From NCBI RefSeq assembly GCF_000730165.1, contig NZ_CP022110.1:310001-374000 (forward strand): 64,000 nt of DNA, read 5' to 3'. The position numbers and the translations under genes were made by a program. Shown here piece after piece: positions 33,484-41,862 of the stretch. The notes beneath the pieces were generated by a model. It worked only from the letters and a program-made list of their open reading frames with translations, searched no databases and was not told where the DNA came from. Source of the stretch: Nitrospirillum viridazoti CBAmc. GTDB lineage: Bacteria; Pseudomonadota; Alphaproteobacteria; Azospirillales; Azospirillaceae. Positions within the stretch are counted from its first letter, which is position 1, and each line of letters opens with the position of its first letter.

Positions 33484-35145
33484 ATGCCCGAATCCCCGTC
33501 GACGTCACCCGTTCCCCCCGCCAATCCGGCGGAGGGTGCGCCCGTTTCCGTGCCCGCGGCCGCCCCGCAGGAGATCGAGCTCAAGCTGGCGGTCGATCCT
33601 CGGCACCTCGGCCGGCTGAAGACGGCGCCGGTTCTGGCCGGCCCGCGCGCCGTCACCAAGACGCTGCGCAACACCTATTTCGACACGCCGGAGGGTGACC
33701 TCGCCGCCCGGGGTGTCAGCCTGCGCCTGCGGCATTCGGGCGCTAAGGTGCTGCAGACCCTGAAGGGCCCGCCGGCCGGGGGCGGCATGGCCCTGGCCCG
33801 GTCGGAATGGGAAATCCCGGCGCCGGATGGCCACCTGGTGCCCCAGGCCTTCACCGACGCCGCCGCCCAGGCCCTGCTGGACGGTGTCGATCTGCGCCGC
33901 CTCGGCCCCGTCTTCAGCAACGAGGTCAAGCGCTGGACCCGCACCCTGCCCCTGGCCGCCGGCCTGGCGGTGGACGTGGCGGTGGACCAGGGCGTCACCC
34001 GCGCGGCCGACGGCCGGGAAGAGCCGATCGCGGAGTTGGAGCTGGAACTGGCCGATGGCCAGGACCGCCGCGTGCTCTATGATCTGGCGCTGGCCTTGCA
34101 CCGCGCCGTGCCCCTGCGCCTGGAACTGCGCACCAAGGCGGAGCGTGGCTACGCCCTGGCGCGCGGCGAGGCGGCGGCGCCCAAGGCGGTGAAGGCCGGC
34201 CCCCTGAATTTCCATCCCGATGACACGGTGGAGGCGGCGCTGGCCGGGGTGGCCCGTGCCTGCCTGCACCACATGGCGGCGAACGAGGGCGCGGTGCTGG
34301 CCGGCGACCCGTCGGGCGTGCACCAGCTGCGGGTGGCGGTGCGGCGCCTGCGCTCCGCCCTTACCCTGTTCAAGGCCATCCTGCCCGAGGCGCAGGCCGC
34401 CACCCTGAAGACGGCGCTGAAGGGCCTGGCCGACGCTGTGGGGCCGGCCCGGTCCTGGGACGTATTCCTGGAGGAATTGCTGGCGCCGGTGGCGGCGGCC
34501 ATGCCGGAGCAGGAAAGCCTGCAGGCGCTGGCCATGGCGGCGCAGGGCGCCCGGGGCCGGGGCCATACCGCGGCGCGGGCCGCCGTGTCGGGTCCGGGCT
34601 ATACCGAGCTGTTGCTGACCCTGGGTCGCTGGGTGGATGGGCGCTGCTGGCGCGACGATGCCCCGGCCGACCGCCTGGCCTGGCTGGGCCAGCCGCTGCT
34701 GCCCTTCGCCGACGCCGTGCTGACCCGGCAGCGCCACCGTGCCGCCAAGCGCAGCCGCCATTTCGAACGGTTGGACGCGCCCGCCCGCCATGGCCTGCGC
34801 ATCGCCATGAAGAAGCTGCGCTACGCCGTGGACTTTTTCCGCGAGCTGTACCCGCAGAAGGCGGTGCGCAAGTACCTGGAACGGCTGTCCGGCCTGCAGG
34901 ACGGGCTGGGCCACCTGAACGACGTCGCCACCATGGACGCGCTGATCCGGGAGCTGCGGGCCGACCTGGCCGCCGCCAAGGACGTGAGCCCCGCGGGCTG
35001 GGACATGGGCGCCGGCCTGGTGCTGGGCTGGCACGCCGCCCACATGGCCGTGGGGGAGGACGCGCTCTGCCGCGCGGTGGACGACTTCCTCGACGCCGAT
35101 CCCTTCTGGACGCCGGTGGACCACTGGCCGCACCCGCCCTCCTGA
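33484..35145 (+). CDS. CYTH and CHAD domain protein (inorganic triphosphatase-like)
   Basis: The N-terminal CYTH domain (about 28-235) begins with EIELKLAV (the ExExK signature) and continues with the tunnel-lining Arg/Lys/Glu strands typical of tripolyphosphatases. A C-terminal CHAD domain (about 250-545), rich in conserved His and Arg (HQLRVAVRRLRSALTLF, HGLRIAMKKLRYAVDFF), is thought to bind polyphosphate. It probably acts in polyphosphate or tripolyphosphate metabolism. 553 residues from the ATG at 33484. A parA-like gene follows 37 bases downstream. Confidence 0.9.
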   Translation: MPESPSTSPVPPANPAEGAPVSVPAAAPQEIELKLAVDPRHLGRLKTAPVLAGPRAVTKTLRNTYFDTPEGDLAARGVSLRLRHSGAKVLQTLKGPPAGGGMALARSEWEIPAPDGHLVPQAFTDAAAQALLDGVDLRRLGPVFSNEVKRWTRTLPLAAGLAVDVAVDQGVTRAADGREEPIAELELELADGQDRRVLYDLALALHRAVPLRLELRTKAERGYALARGEAAAPKAVKAGPLNFHPDDTVEAALAGVARACLHHMAANEGAVLAGDPSGVHQLRVAVRRLRSALTLFKAILPEAQAATLKTALKGLADAVGPARSWDVFLEELLAPVAAAMPEQESLQALAMAAQGARGRGHTAARAAVSGPGYTELLLTLGRWVDGRCWRDDAPADRLAWLGQPLLPFADAVLTRQRHRAAKRSRHFERLDAPARHGLRIAMKKLRYAVDFFRELYPQKAVRKYLERLSGLQDGLGHLNDVATMDALIRELRADLAAAKDVSPAGWDMGAGLVLGWHAAHMAVGEDALCRAVDDFLDADPFWTPVDHWPHPPS

Positions 35146-35182
35146 CCCCCCTCACCGCTGCATTTCAAGGAACCGGCACCCC

Positions 35183-35809
35183 ATGCTTTCCATCCTCGTG
35201 GCCAATATCAAGGGCGGCGTCGGCAAGACCACGGTCGCCACCCACCTGGCCGCCGCCTTCGCCGCCGACGGCCGGCAGACCGTGCTGGCCGATGTGGACC
35301 GGCAGAAGTCGTCCCTGGGCTGGCTGGCGCGCCGGCCGGTCACCGCCCCGGTGATTGCCGCCCTGGACTGGACCAAGGAGATCGACAGCGTGCCCAAGGG
35401 GGCCGAGGTGCTGGTCATCGACGCGCCCGCCGCCCTGAAGCCCAAGGAGGTGGAACAGCTGGTGGCTGAGGCCGACGTGATCGTGCTGCCCCTGCTGCCC
35501 GGTGCCTTCGATGAGCAGGCGACGGAACGCTTCCTGAAGAAGCTGGACGAGCTGAAGCCCATCCGCAAAAGCCGCAAGGCCGTGGCCGTGGTGGGCAACC
35601 GCGTCCGCGCCCGCACCCGCGCCGCCGACCGGCTGGACACTTTCCTGGGCACGGTGGGCCATCGCGTGGTGACCCGCCTGCGCGACAGCCAGGCCTACCC
35701 CGACGCCGCCGCCGCCGGCCTGACCCTGTTCGACCAGAAGGCCAAGCGCCTGGCCGACCTGCGTCAGGACTGGGCCCCGCTGATCGCGTTCATCGAGGAC
35801 CCGAGTTGA
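35183..35809 (+). CDS. Orphan ParA/MinD-family ATPase
   Basis: Deviant Walker A NIKGGVGKTTVATHLA at the N-terminus, LADVDRQKSS switch I and VLVIDAPA Walker B-type strand mark a ParA ATPase of 208 residues. No parB or centromere-like repeat accompanies it, so a role in chromosome segregation is not implied. Such orphans often position protein complexes at the cell pole or membrane. AAGGA lies upstream of the ATG at 35183. It may be co-transcribed with the CYTH-CHAD gene. Confidence 0.88.
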   Translation: MLSILVANIKGGVGKTTVATHLAAAFAADGRQTVLADVDRQKSSLGWLARRPVTAPVIAALDWTKEIDSVPKGAEVLVIDAPAALKPKEVEQLVAEADVIVLPLLPGAFDEQATERFLKKLDELKPIRKSRKAVAVVGNRVRARTRAADRLDTFLGTVGHRVVTRLRDSQAYPDAAAAGLTLFDQKAKRLADLRQDWAPLIAFIEDPS

Positions 35810-35821
35810 GGGCGGGGGGCG

Positions 35822-36193
35822 TCATGCCCCCGCTGGCAAGCCCGTGCCGCCGTCCAGCTTGGTGATCCGCCACCGGTCCGGATCATCCCAGTCAAACTGG
35901 ATGTCGTATTGAGCGCCGGCATCCACCGTCAGTAGGAACACGCCCGTTTCCTTCCCTAGGGCGCGGAGCAGCGCAGCTCCCGTTCCGTTCATCGCGGTAT
36001 AAAACGTGCTCGCCTTCACCGCGCCGATGAGTTGGATGTCCGAAGCGGTGGTGTAGGAGGCGTTGGCGCCATGCCGGGCCTCCTCCGCTCGAAACCGGTA
36101 ATAGCCTTTGATCCAGCCGGGGCTGTGGCTGTTCAGGAAGGCGATGAATTCCCGTACGAGGTCGATGACCAGCGCCGATGCTGCGTCGTTCAT
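35822..36193 (-). CDS. Small protein of unknown function in toxin operon (candidate immunity 4)
   Basis: Not recognised. 123 residues, mixed alpha/beta, no signal peptide or membrane segment, acidic with several aromatic residues (GWIKGYYRFRAEE, YDIQFDWDDPDRW). It overlaps the upstream gene by four bases (ATGA), so the two are translationally coupled. Base composition is less GC-rich than the flanks. Operon position after a polymorphic toxin suggests immunity to this or a related toxin; this is inference. Confidence 0.6.
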   Translation of the reverse strand: MNDAASALVIDLVREFIAFLNSHSPGWIKGYYRFRAEEARHGANASYTTASDIQLIGAVKASTFYTAMNGTGAALLRALGKETGVFLLTVDAGAQYDIQFDWDDPDRWRITKLDGGTGLPAGA

Positions 36194-36633
36194 TTCGGGG
36201 CCTGGGCGATCCGCTGGCGATAGTTTTCAAAGACCGTCCGAATGAATTTCCCCGTCCGCCGGTCGGTGGACGCCGTCACCAGGGTCAGCGGGCAAGACGC
36301 CGTCCGCTGTTCCTGCATGCCCGACAACTGGGGAAGGCCGTAGAACGCATTCTTCTTATCGGAAAAATCGATGATCCATTTCCCGCCGAAGTGCTTGCGG
36401 AATACCTGGCCGACATAGCGCGCCATGCCATCGACGGTCTTGGCTTCGCTTTGCTTTTTGATGTCGTCGATCGTGGGGTACCTGTCCAGGATGTACTCCT
36501 CGATCACGTTCAGCGATTCGGGCGAATAGTCCAGCCGCGCAGCGACCTGCGTGGGGACGGACTGAAGGAAGCGGTCGATCGCATCACTCATATCCATCAG
36601 CCAGAACTGGAACTGATCACCCTCTGTCGTCAT
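36190..36633 (-). CDS. Small protein of unknown function in toxin operon (candidate immunity 3)
   Basis: Not recognised. 147 residues, soluble. The N-terminus is acidic (MTTEGDQFQFWLMDMSDAID), then YILDRYPTIDDIKK, a Trp-containing core HFGGKWIIDFSDKKNAFYGLP and a basic C-terminus. It lies 15 bases from the upstream gene and overlaps the downstream one. Such single-domain, acidic, lineage-restricted proteins are common in toxin-immunity arrays. No database search was possible. Confidence 0.6.
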   Translation of the reverse strand: MTTEGDQFQFWLMDMSDAIDRFLQSVPTQVAARLDYSPESLNVIEEYILDRYPTIDDIKKQSEAKTVDGMARYVGQVFRKHFGGKWIIDFSDKKNAFYGLPQLSGMQEQRTASCPLTLVTASTDRRTGKFIRTVFENYRQRIAQAPK

Positions 36634-36648
36634 TCGGGGGGCGCCGTT

Positions 36649-36969
36649 TCAGCGGGGTGATTGATCAGAGTTGAAGTTCTGATCGACTAGAGAGATTGCG
36701 AACTCCTCCGGATGTACGGATGCGTGGTTGGCCCTTGCATGGTTTAGATATCCGTTCCAAAACGTGCGGACTTGTGCGTTGAATGACTCGGTAAACGCCA
36801 TTTGAGCGGCGACGATTTCCTGCCACGTTCCTTGCGCGTTGTAGGTCTTTTGCAGGTTGGGCTCCATCGCCTTCAACGTCGCCCGCTGCTTGTCTTCAAG
36901 CTGATCTATAAGATCCAGAATGTAGCACTCGATCAGGCGTAGAAATGGCTTGCCGGTGTATCTGTCCAT
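36649..36969 (-). CDS. Small protein of unknown function in toxin operon (candidate immunity 2)
   Basis: Not recognised. 106 residues, mostly predicted helical (FLRLIECYILDLIDQLEDKQRATLKAM), rich in Asn, Gln and His, with codon use less GC-biased than the neighbours. It starts 9 bases after the SMI1/KNR4-type gene ends. Its origin looks foreign or relaxed compared with the core genome. Confidence 0.6.
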   Translation of the reverse strand: MDRYTGKPFLRLIECYILDLIDQLEDKQRATLKAMEPNLQKTYNAQGTWQEIVAAQMAFTESFNAQVRTFWNGYLNHARANHASVHPEEFAISLVDQNFNSDQSPR

Positions 36970-36978
36970 CGTCTTCCT

Positions 36979-37443
36979 CTAGATGAAGTCCGGATTTTCC
37001 TGCAGAAGACCGATAAAGGCTTCAAAATCATTGGCTATCTTAAGTCTATGATTTTCTTCGTCGTGCAGAAAAATCCAGACCGATTGGCCGCCATTCGTCA
37101 GATCGATGTAAATTTGATTGCCGCCCCCGTCCCGCCCAATGGGAAGGGCGTTCTGGCCAAGGATACTGCCCCAACGAGCGAGAGCAGCTTTGATGTTCGT
37201 CCCCCGGCTATCGCCGAATGAATAGAACAGGTCGATGTCGAACAGATTGCCGGCATCACCGCCCACTGGCGCGAAGCTTCCGATTTCCGGATGGCCACCA
37301 TCCGCTTCTTTTATAAAATCGATGTAGCTGGAGGGCAGCGCGCTATGAACCAGCGCCGCCACGTCATTGATAGCGGCGTCGCCCCCCTGATAGCCAGGGG
37401 AGGGAGTGCCACCAAAGTTGACGTTCAGGCGTTTGATATCCAT
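36979..37443 (-). CDS. SMI1/KNR4 (SUKH) family immunity protein
   Basis: Likely antidote to the toxin encoded just upstream. SUKH-fold landmarks: LPSSYIDFIKEADGG near residues 36-50, then LFYSFGDSRG, NALPIGRDGGGNQIYIDL and VWIFLHDEENHRLKIANDFEAFI at the C-terminus. 154 residues from the ATG at 37443, 9 bases past the toxin stop. SUKH proteins are the commonest immunity superfamily for nuclease toxins, which agrees with the HNH-like tail of the toxin. Confidence 0.85.
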   Translation of the reverse strand: MDIKRLNVNFGGTPSPGYQGGDAAINDVAALVHSALPSSYIDFIKEADGGHPEIGSFAPVGGDAGNLFDIDLFYSFGDSRGTNIKAALARWGSILGQNALPIGRDGGGNQIYIDLTNGGQSVWIFLHDEENHRLKIANDFEAFIGLLQENPDFI

Positions 37444-37452
37444 GACCTATCC

Positions 37453-38757
37453 TTAGTTCTTTGGCGCACCATTGGGAATCGCCCACTCGGAATAACCACC
37501 GGAGGCGCCAGGGTCAGGATGCAGGACGCGCCACCAAGGTGACCCAGGGGTGTGTTGGAAATCAGGCACCAGTCTCATGACCCCCTGTTGTCCCGAGGCG
37601 GTAGATGTTGATGCGTGTTCCCAAACCCAATCCTTCGGAGTCGCCCTACCACCTACGGAAGAGACGCTCTTTTGCACGCCGGGGATCAATTCCTCCATCT
37701 GCCCCGCGAATTCAGGATCGCTCTTAAGGGCGTTGTCCAGCGCCGCATTGGCTCGGTTGAACTGCACTGAGCGGCTTTTGCCAAAGTCGCTTGGGTCCAG
37801 CTTCATTTCATAAGCCACGCTATAGGCGGTGGGCTTTTCAGGATAGACCGGGGCCTTAGGCGCCGGCTCAACCGGCTTCACTGGCGGGTCCGGCGGCGGC
37901 GGCGGTGGTGGCGGCGGTTCTTCCTCGACCACCGGCGGGCGCTTGCCGCCGGAGGCCGGCTTCACCTTGGCGATGAGGGCGATCAGGGCGTTGATGGTCA
38001 GCACGGTCAGGCCGGCGGCGGTGCGTTTCGCGGCCTCGTCCAGGTCGTGCTCGGTCTTGGCGGTGGTGGCCATGGCCACGCCGTGGCCCAGGTCGTTCAG
38101 GCCGCCGAACACCGACCAGCCCACCATGGCATAGCCCACGCCCAGCAGGACGACGTCGATGGCCTCGCCATAGCCGGCGGCGTGGCCCACCGCCCAGGCG
38201 GCCAGAAAACCCGCCAGCCAGTACAGCGTCTCCAGCGTGAACAGGCTTCTCGCCGCCTGCTGCATGTCGCGCGGCAGGTAGGGGATGCTGCGGCGGAGCA
38301 TGCCGACCACGCGTTCGGTCATCGACCATTGCGCCGGCTGGCCCGGCGGGTCGCCGTCCTGCTGTCCGTACCCACCAGGGTGGGGCGGGGGCGTGGTGGG
38401 CGGGGATATGGGCGGCGTGGCGTGAGGGATGAGATAGGCGCTGAGGCTGCCGTTGGCGAAGTCGGCCATGACCCGGCCCATCAACTGCCCGGTGCTGCAG
38501 CGATGGTCCACGCCGTCCACCACCAGGCGCAGCCGCTGGCGCCCCACATCGTCCAGGCTGTTCAGGGCGTGGATGACGCGGTTGTCCTGCCAGGGGCGGA
38601 AGGGCTGGGTGATGGCATAGCGGCGCATGCCGGCCGGCACGGCCAGGGTGGGGCCGATCAGCAGCCGGCCTTCGGGGATGGTGGCCTCGACCCAGCCGCG
38701 CATGGCTTGGCCGGGCGCCGCCGCGAAGGGCGCGTGACTGGAAAAGCTGTCAGGCAC
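37453..38757 (-). CDS. Polymorphic toxin with membrane module and candidate WHH-type nuclease tail
   Basis: 434 residues in four parts. N-terminal 1-115 is a soluble module. 150-266 is a hydrophobic module (LYWLAGFLAAWAVGHAAGYGEAIDVVLLGVGYAMVG, ...TKTEHDLDEAAKRTAAGLTVL) of a type seen in type VI-associated effectors. 276-306 is a linker containing nine consecutive prolines. The C-terminus from about 310 ends in DWVWEHAS (377-383), GVMRLVPDFQHT (392-403), LHP and GGYSEWAIPNGAP. The W-x-W-x-H...MxLVP...H order resembles HNH/endonuclease VII toxins of the WHH type, but with Glu in place of one His. GTG start at 38757 after GGGAGGGG. No PAAR, VgrG or secretion genes are in the window. Confidence 0.75.
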   Translation of the reverse strand: MPDSFSSHAPFAAAPGQAMRGWVEATIPEGRLLIGPTLAVPAGMRRYAITQPFRPWQDNRVIHALNSLDDVGRQRLRLVVDGVDHRCSTGQLMGRVMADFANGSLSAYLIPHATPPISPPTTPPPHPGGYGQQDGDPPGQPAQWSMTERVVGMLRRSIPYLPRDMQQAARSLFTLETLYWLAGFLAAWAVGHAAGYGEAIDVVLLGVGYAMVGWSVFGGLNDLGHGVAMATTAKTEHDLDEAAKRTAAGLTVLTINALIALIAKVKPASGGKRPPVVEEEPPPPPPPPPDPPVKPVEPAPKAPVYPEKPTAYSVAYEMKLDPSDFGKSRSVQFNRANAALDNALKSDPEFAGQMEELIPGVQKSVSSVGGRATPKDWVWEHASTSTASGQQGVMRLVPDFQHTPGSPWWRVLHPDPGASGGYSEWAIPNGAPKN

Positions 38758-38893
38758 CGCCCCTCCCGCCTCTGGTTCAGCCGGTTACGGCGGATGAACT
38801 AAGGCGGCGACGGGGGACGGAAAGGGGCTGGAAGAGGGAGCTTCCCTCAGGGGTAAGCCGCCCGGCATAGGGCCTGACGGCGCACTGGTATCC

Positions 38894-40840
38894 TCAGTAT
38901 ACGCTGGTCCAGAGCTGATCCTTGGTGGTCAGCATCTTCAGGAATTCCAGGATGGCCCACAGCTGGTCGTCCGTCAGCGGGCTGCCGTTGGCGCGGCGAT
39001 AATCATCGTGGCCGCGGTTGCAGTTGCCGGGCAGGGTCGTGTCATAGACCCAAGTTTGCGCGGCTGGGGTGCCCGGCGTGCCCACTGCACTTACGTAGCC
39101 CACCTGCACGGGGTCGAACTCCCGGGCCCCCACGGCGAAGGCCTCGGGCCGGGCCGAGGATTTCAGCACCCCCCACAGGGTGGGAACGGACCCGTTGTGC
39201 AGGTAGGGCGCGGTGGCCCAGATGCCGAACAGGGGCCGCGCCTCGTAGACCGGCGGTGTCTGGTCGCCGGCCGCCCCGTCGCTGGTGACGCAGGACGTCT
39301 TGTGCGCCGGCGGGCCGGCGGGGGGCACGGCCTTGAAGGCCGGGCCCATGGCCTGTTCGACATCGTTGACCGAGCCCGTCTTCTGGTCGATGGCCAGCTT
39401 GATCAGGCTCAACGGTGTCAGGCCCAGATTGGCGTAGTCGTCATGGTTCAACGTACCGCCCTTCTGGTTCAGCAGGCCGTCGACCACGCTGCCGATGACG
39501 CCGTTGGTCAGGACGCTGACGGCCTGGGCGTCGGCCGGCATATCGCCCACGCTGACCGATCCGCCGTCGCCGAACAGCAGGGCGCGGGTGCCATTCAGCG
39601 GCCCGGTCTTCGCCCAGCGCAGGGCGTTGCGGTACACGGTGGGGTCGGTGTCGGTGGGGCGCTGGTCCATCACCGGCCAGACATCCTGGTTCAGGGCCGC
39701 CCGGGTCATGTGATGGCAGTCGGCGCAGACCTCGTTGAACAGCTGGCGCCCCTGTTCCGCCTTGCCGGCGTCGATCGCGCCGAAGACGGTGGACGGCCAG
39801 GCGGGCGGCGCCAGCTGGGTGATGGCCCATTCCAGCTTCATCAGGCCCGGCACGCTGATGGAGGTGTCGTAGAAGGGGATGTGCGGAAACAGCTTGGAGG
39901 CGAAGCGCCGCCGGTCGCCCGGGCAGCTTTGCCCCGCGAGGTCCTTGCCGGCGACGCAGACGTTCAGCGCGCCGAACACGCCCAGCACCTCACCCGTGTT
40001 GCGGGCCAGTGCCTTGATGTAGTTGCCGTTGGGAGCGGACAGGTTCCACTGCACCGCATCCTGCTGGTGGGCGTTCCACAGGAAGGGGTAGCTGACCGGG
40101 GCATGGGCCGGCAGCACGTTGGACGGCACGCGGAAATCCAGGCCGGTCAGGCGGTTGAAGATCATGCTGAAGGCGTCCAGCCGCGCCGGGCCCCACGCCT
40201 GCCCGTCCAGGGCGGCGCTGAAGAACGTTTCCCAGGCGGTGGAGAAGGCGGACAGGCTGGTTCTCAGCAGGGTTTTGTCCCCGCCCACGCGCGCGGCGAA
40301 TCGGTTGAACTTGGCCCTGTCGGACACCGTGTCGGCCAGGGCGGCCGACAGTTCCACCAGGAAGCCCTGGAAGTCGGCGTCGGCCGGGCCGCCGTCCACG
40401 CGCAGGGCCGTGCCCTTGTAGGTGATCTGCCCGGTATGGCAGGCGGCGCAGGTCATGCCGATGGAGGTGGGGCCGGTGCCCCGGTCCAGGGCGAAGCCCA
40501 CGGGCAGCCCTTCCGGGTTCTGGGCCGAGACGTCGTTGGGCAGGTAGTTGAAGCGCGCCAGCCGGTCGGCGAAGAACAGCTCGGTCGAGGCCGGCCGCTC
40601 CAGCGCCTTGAACCAGCTGTACGGCATCAGCTGCGAGCCTTGGCTGGTGGTGTAGAAGCCTTGGCGCACCGACTGCGGCCAGTTCTGGTCCAGCAGGTGC
40701 ACCACCTCGGGCGCCTGCGCTGTGGGGAAGGGGGCGGGCGTGGCCGCCCGTGCCGGGGGCGCCCCGGCATGGCTGGCCGCCAGTAAACCCAAGCCGGCCA
40801 AGGCCGCCGCCATGCGCCGCCGCGTGCTGAAAACCCGCAT
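38894..40840 (-). CDS. Di-haem cytochrome c peroxidase-like protein (RoxA/MauG-related size class)
   Basis: Exported c-type cytochrome. The signal peptide (MAAALAGLGLLAASHAGAPPARA) is followed by two haem sites, CAACH at 131-135 and CADCH at 372-376. A family segment GSQLMPYSWFKALE lies near residue 69 and APYLHNGSVPTLWG near the C-terminus, as in di-haem peroxidases. At 648 residues it is much longer than CcpA (about 350) and closer to RoxA-type rubber oxygenases. Which of the two it is cannot be settled from the sequence. The ATG at 40840 has GGGGGATGG upstream. Confidence 0.8.
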   Translation of the reverse strand: MRVFSTRRRMAAALAGLGLLAASHAGAPPARAATPAPFPTAQAPEVVHLLDQNWPQSVRQGFYTTSQGSQLMPYSWFKALERPASTELFFADRLARFNYLPNDVSAQNPEGLPVGFALDRGTGPTSIGMTCAACHTGQITYKGTALRVDGGPADADFQGFLVELSAALADTVSDRAKFNRFAARVGGDKTLLRTSLSAFSTAWETFFSAALDGQAWGPARLDAFSMIFNRLTGLDFRVPSNVLPAHAPVSYPFLWNAHQQDAVQWNLSAPNGNYIKALARNTGEVLGVFGALNVCVAGKDLAGQSCPGDRRRFASKLFPHIPFYDTSISVPGLMKLEWAITQLAPPAWPSTVFGAIDAGKAEQGRQLFNEVCADCHHMTRAALNQDVWPVMDQRPTDTDPTVYRNALRWAKTGPLNGTRALLFGDGGSVSVGDMPADAQAVSVLTNGVIGSVVDGLLNQKGGTLNHDDYANLGLTPLSLIKLAIDQKTGSVNDVEQAMGPAFKAVPPAGPPAHKTSCVTSDGAAGDQTPPVYEARPLFGIWATAPYLHNGSVPTLWGVLKSSARPEAFAVGAREFDPVQVGYVSAVGTPGTPAAQTWVYDTTLPGNCNRGHDDYRRANGSPLTDDQLWAILEFLKMLTTKDQLWTSVY

Positions 40841-41076
40841 GGCACCATCCCCCGATCGCCGTCGTCGCGCTTTATCCCCCGCCCGTGCCTTTGCGCCGTG
40901 GCGTACGGAATGGCAAGGGGTTTTTTCAACCACGCGTACGCATGGGCTCTGTCGCATGCGGTCCCGCGCACAGCCGGCGTGCCGGATGTCCGCTGGACGC
41001 GGGCGCCCATCCTTGCCAGAAAGGCGGGTAAAAGCCGGGGAAGACTGGTCACCCGCCTAACCATTGGGAGAGAAGC

Positions 41077-41838
41077 ATGCAGGTTCAAGGTGTTGCCGCC
41101 ATCATCACCGGCGGCGGTTCGGGTCTGGGCGCCGCCACGGCGCGCCGGCTGGCGGCCGAGGGCGCCAAGGTGGCCCTGCTGGACGTGAACCTGGCCGCGG
41201 CGGAAGCGGTTGCCGCCGAGATCGGCGGCCTGGCGCTCAGCTGCGACGTCACCAGCGCCGACAGCGCCACCGCCGCCATCGCCGCCGCGCGCGAGGCCCA
41301 TGGCGCCGCCCGCATCGCCGTCAACTGCGCCGGCGTCGCCACCGCCGGCCGCGTGCTGGGCCGTGAAGGCCCGCTGGCCCTGGACGCCTTCCGCAAGGTC
41401 ATCGAGATCAACCTGATCGGCAGCTTCAACATCCTGCGCCTGGCGGCCGCCGACATGAGCACGCTGGACCCGCTGGAGGATGGCGAGCGCGGCGTGATCA
41501 TCAACACCGCCTCCGTCGCCGCCTTCGACGGCCAGGTGGGCCAGGCCGCCTACAGCGCGTCCAAGGGCGGCGTGCACGCCATGGCCCTGCCCATCGCCCG
41601 CGAACTGGCCCGCGTGGGCGTGCGCATCATGACCATCGCCCCCGGCATCTTCTGGACCCCCATGGTGGCGGGCTTTACCCAGGAGGTGCAGGACAGCCTG
41701 GCGGCCTCCATCCCCTTCCCCAAGCGCCTGGGCAAGCCGGAGGAATACGCGGAACTGGCCCTGACCATCGTCCGCAACGTCATGCTGAACGGCGAGACCA
41801 TTCGCCTGGATGGCGCCGTACGCATGAATGCGAAGTAA
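41077..41838 (+). CDS. SDR-family dehydrogenase, 3-hydroxyacyl-CoA dehydrogenase type 2-like
   Basis: Classical short-chain dehydrogenase of 253 residues: NAD-binding ITGGGSGLGAATARRLA, DVTSADS, NCAGVA, the catalytic Ser in VIINTASVAAFDGQVGQ, YSASKGG (Tyr/Lys) and APGIFWTPM. The sequence pattern matches HSD17B10-type 3-hydroxyacyl-CoA dehydrogenases of fatty and branched-chain acid breakdown; the substrate is inferred. GGGAGAGAAG precedes the ATG at 41077. Convergent with the GST gene. Confidence 0.88.
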   Translation: MQVQGVAAIITGGGSGLGAATARRLAAEGAKVALLDVNLAAAEAVAAEIGGLALSCDVTSADSATAAIAAAREAHGAARIAVNCAGVATAGRVLGREGPLALDAFRKVIEINLIGSFNILRLAAADMSTLDPLEDGERGVIINTASVAAFDGQVGQAAYSASKGGVHAMALPIARELARVGVRIMTIAPGIFWTPMVAGFTQEVQDSLAASIPFPKRLGKPEEYAELALTIVRNVMLNGETIRLDGAVRMNAK

Positions 41839-41862
41839 CGCTCCCCGATGGCGGTTGGGGCG

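Noticed and set aside
35183-35809. ParA as evidence for a plasmid or partition locus
   Set aside because: No parB, parS-like repeats or replication gene are nearby, and the flanking genes are chromosomal core.
37453-38757. Complete type VI secretion locus
   Set aside because: No tss, VgrG, Hcp or PAAR genes are in the window; only a possible cargo toxin and immunity genes.
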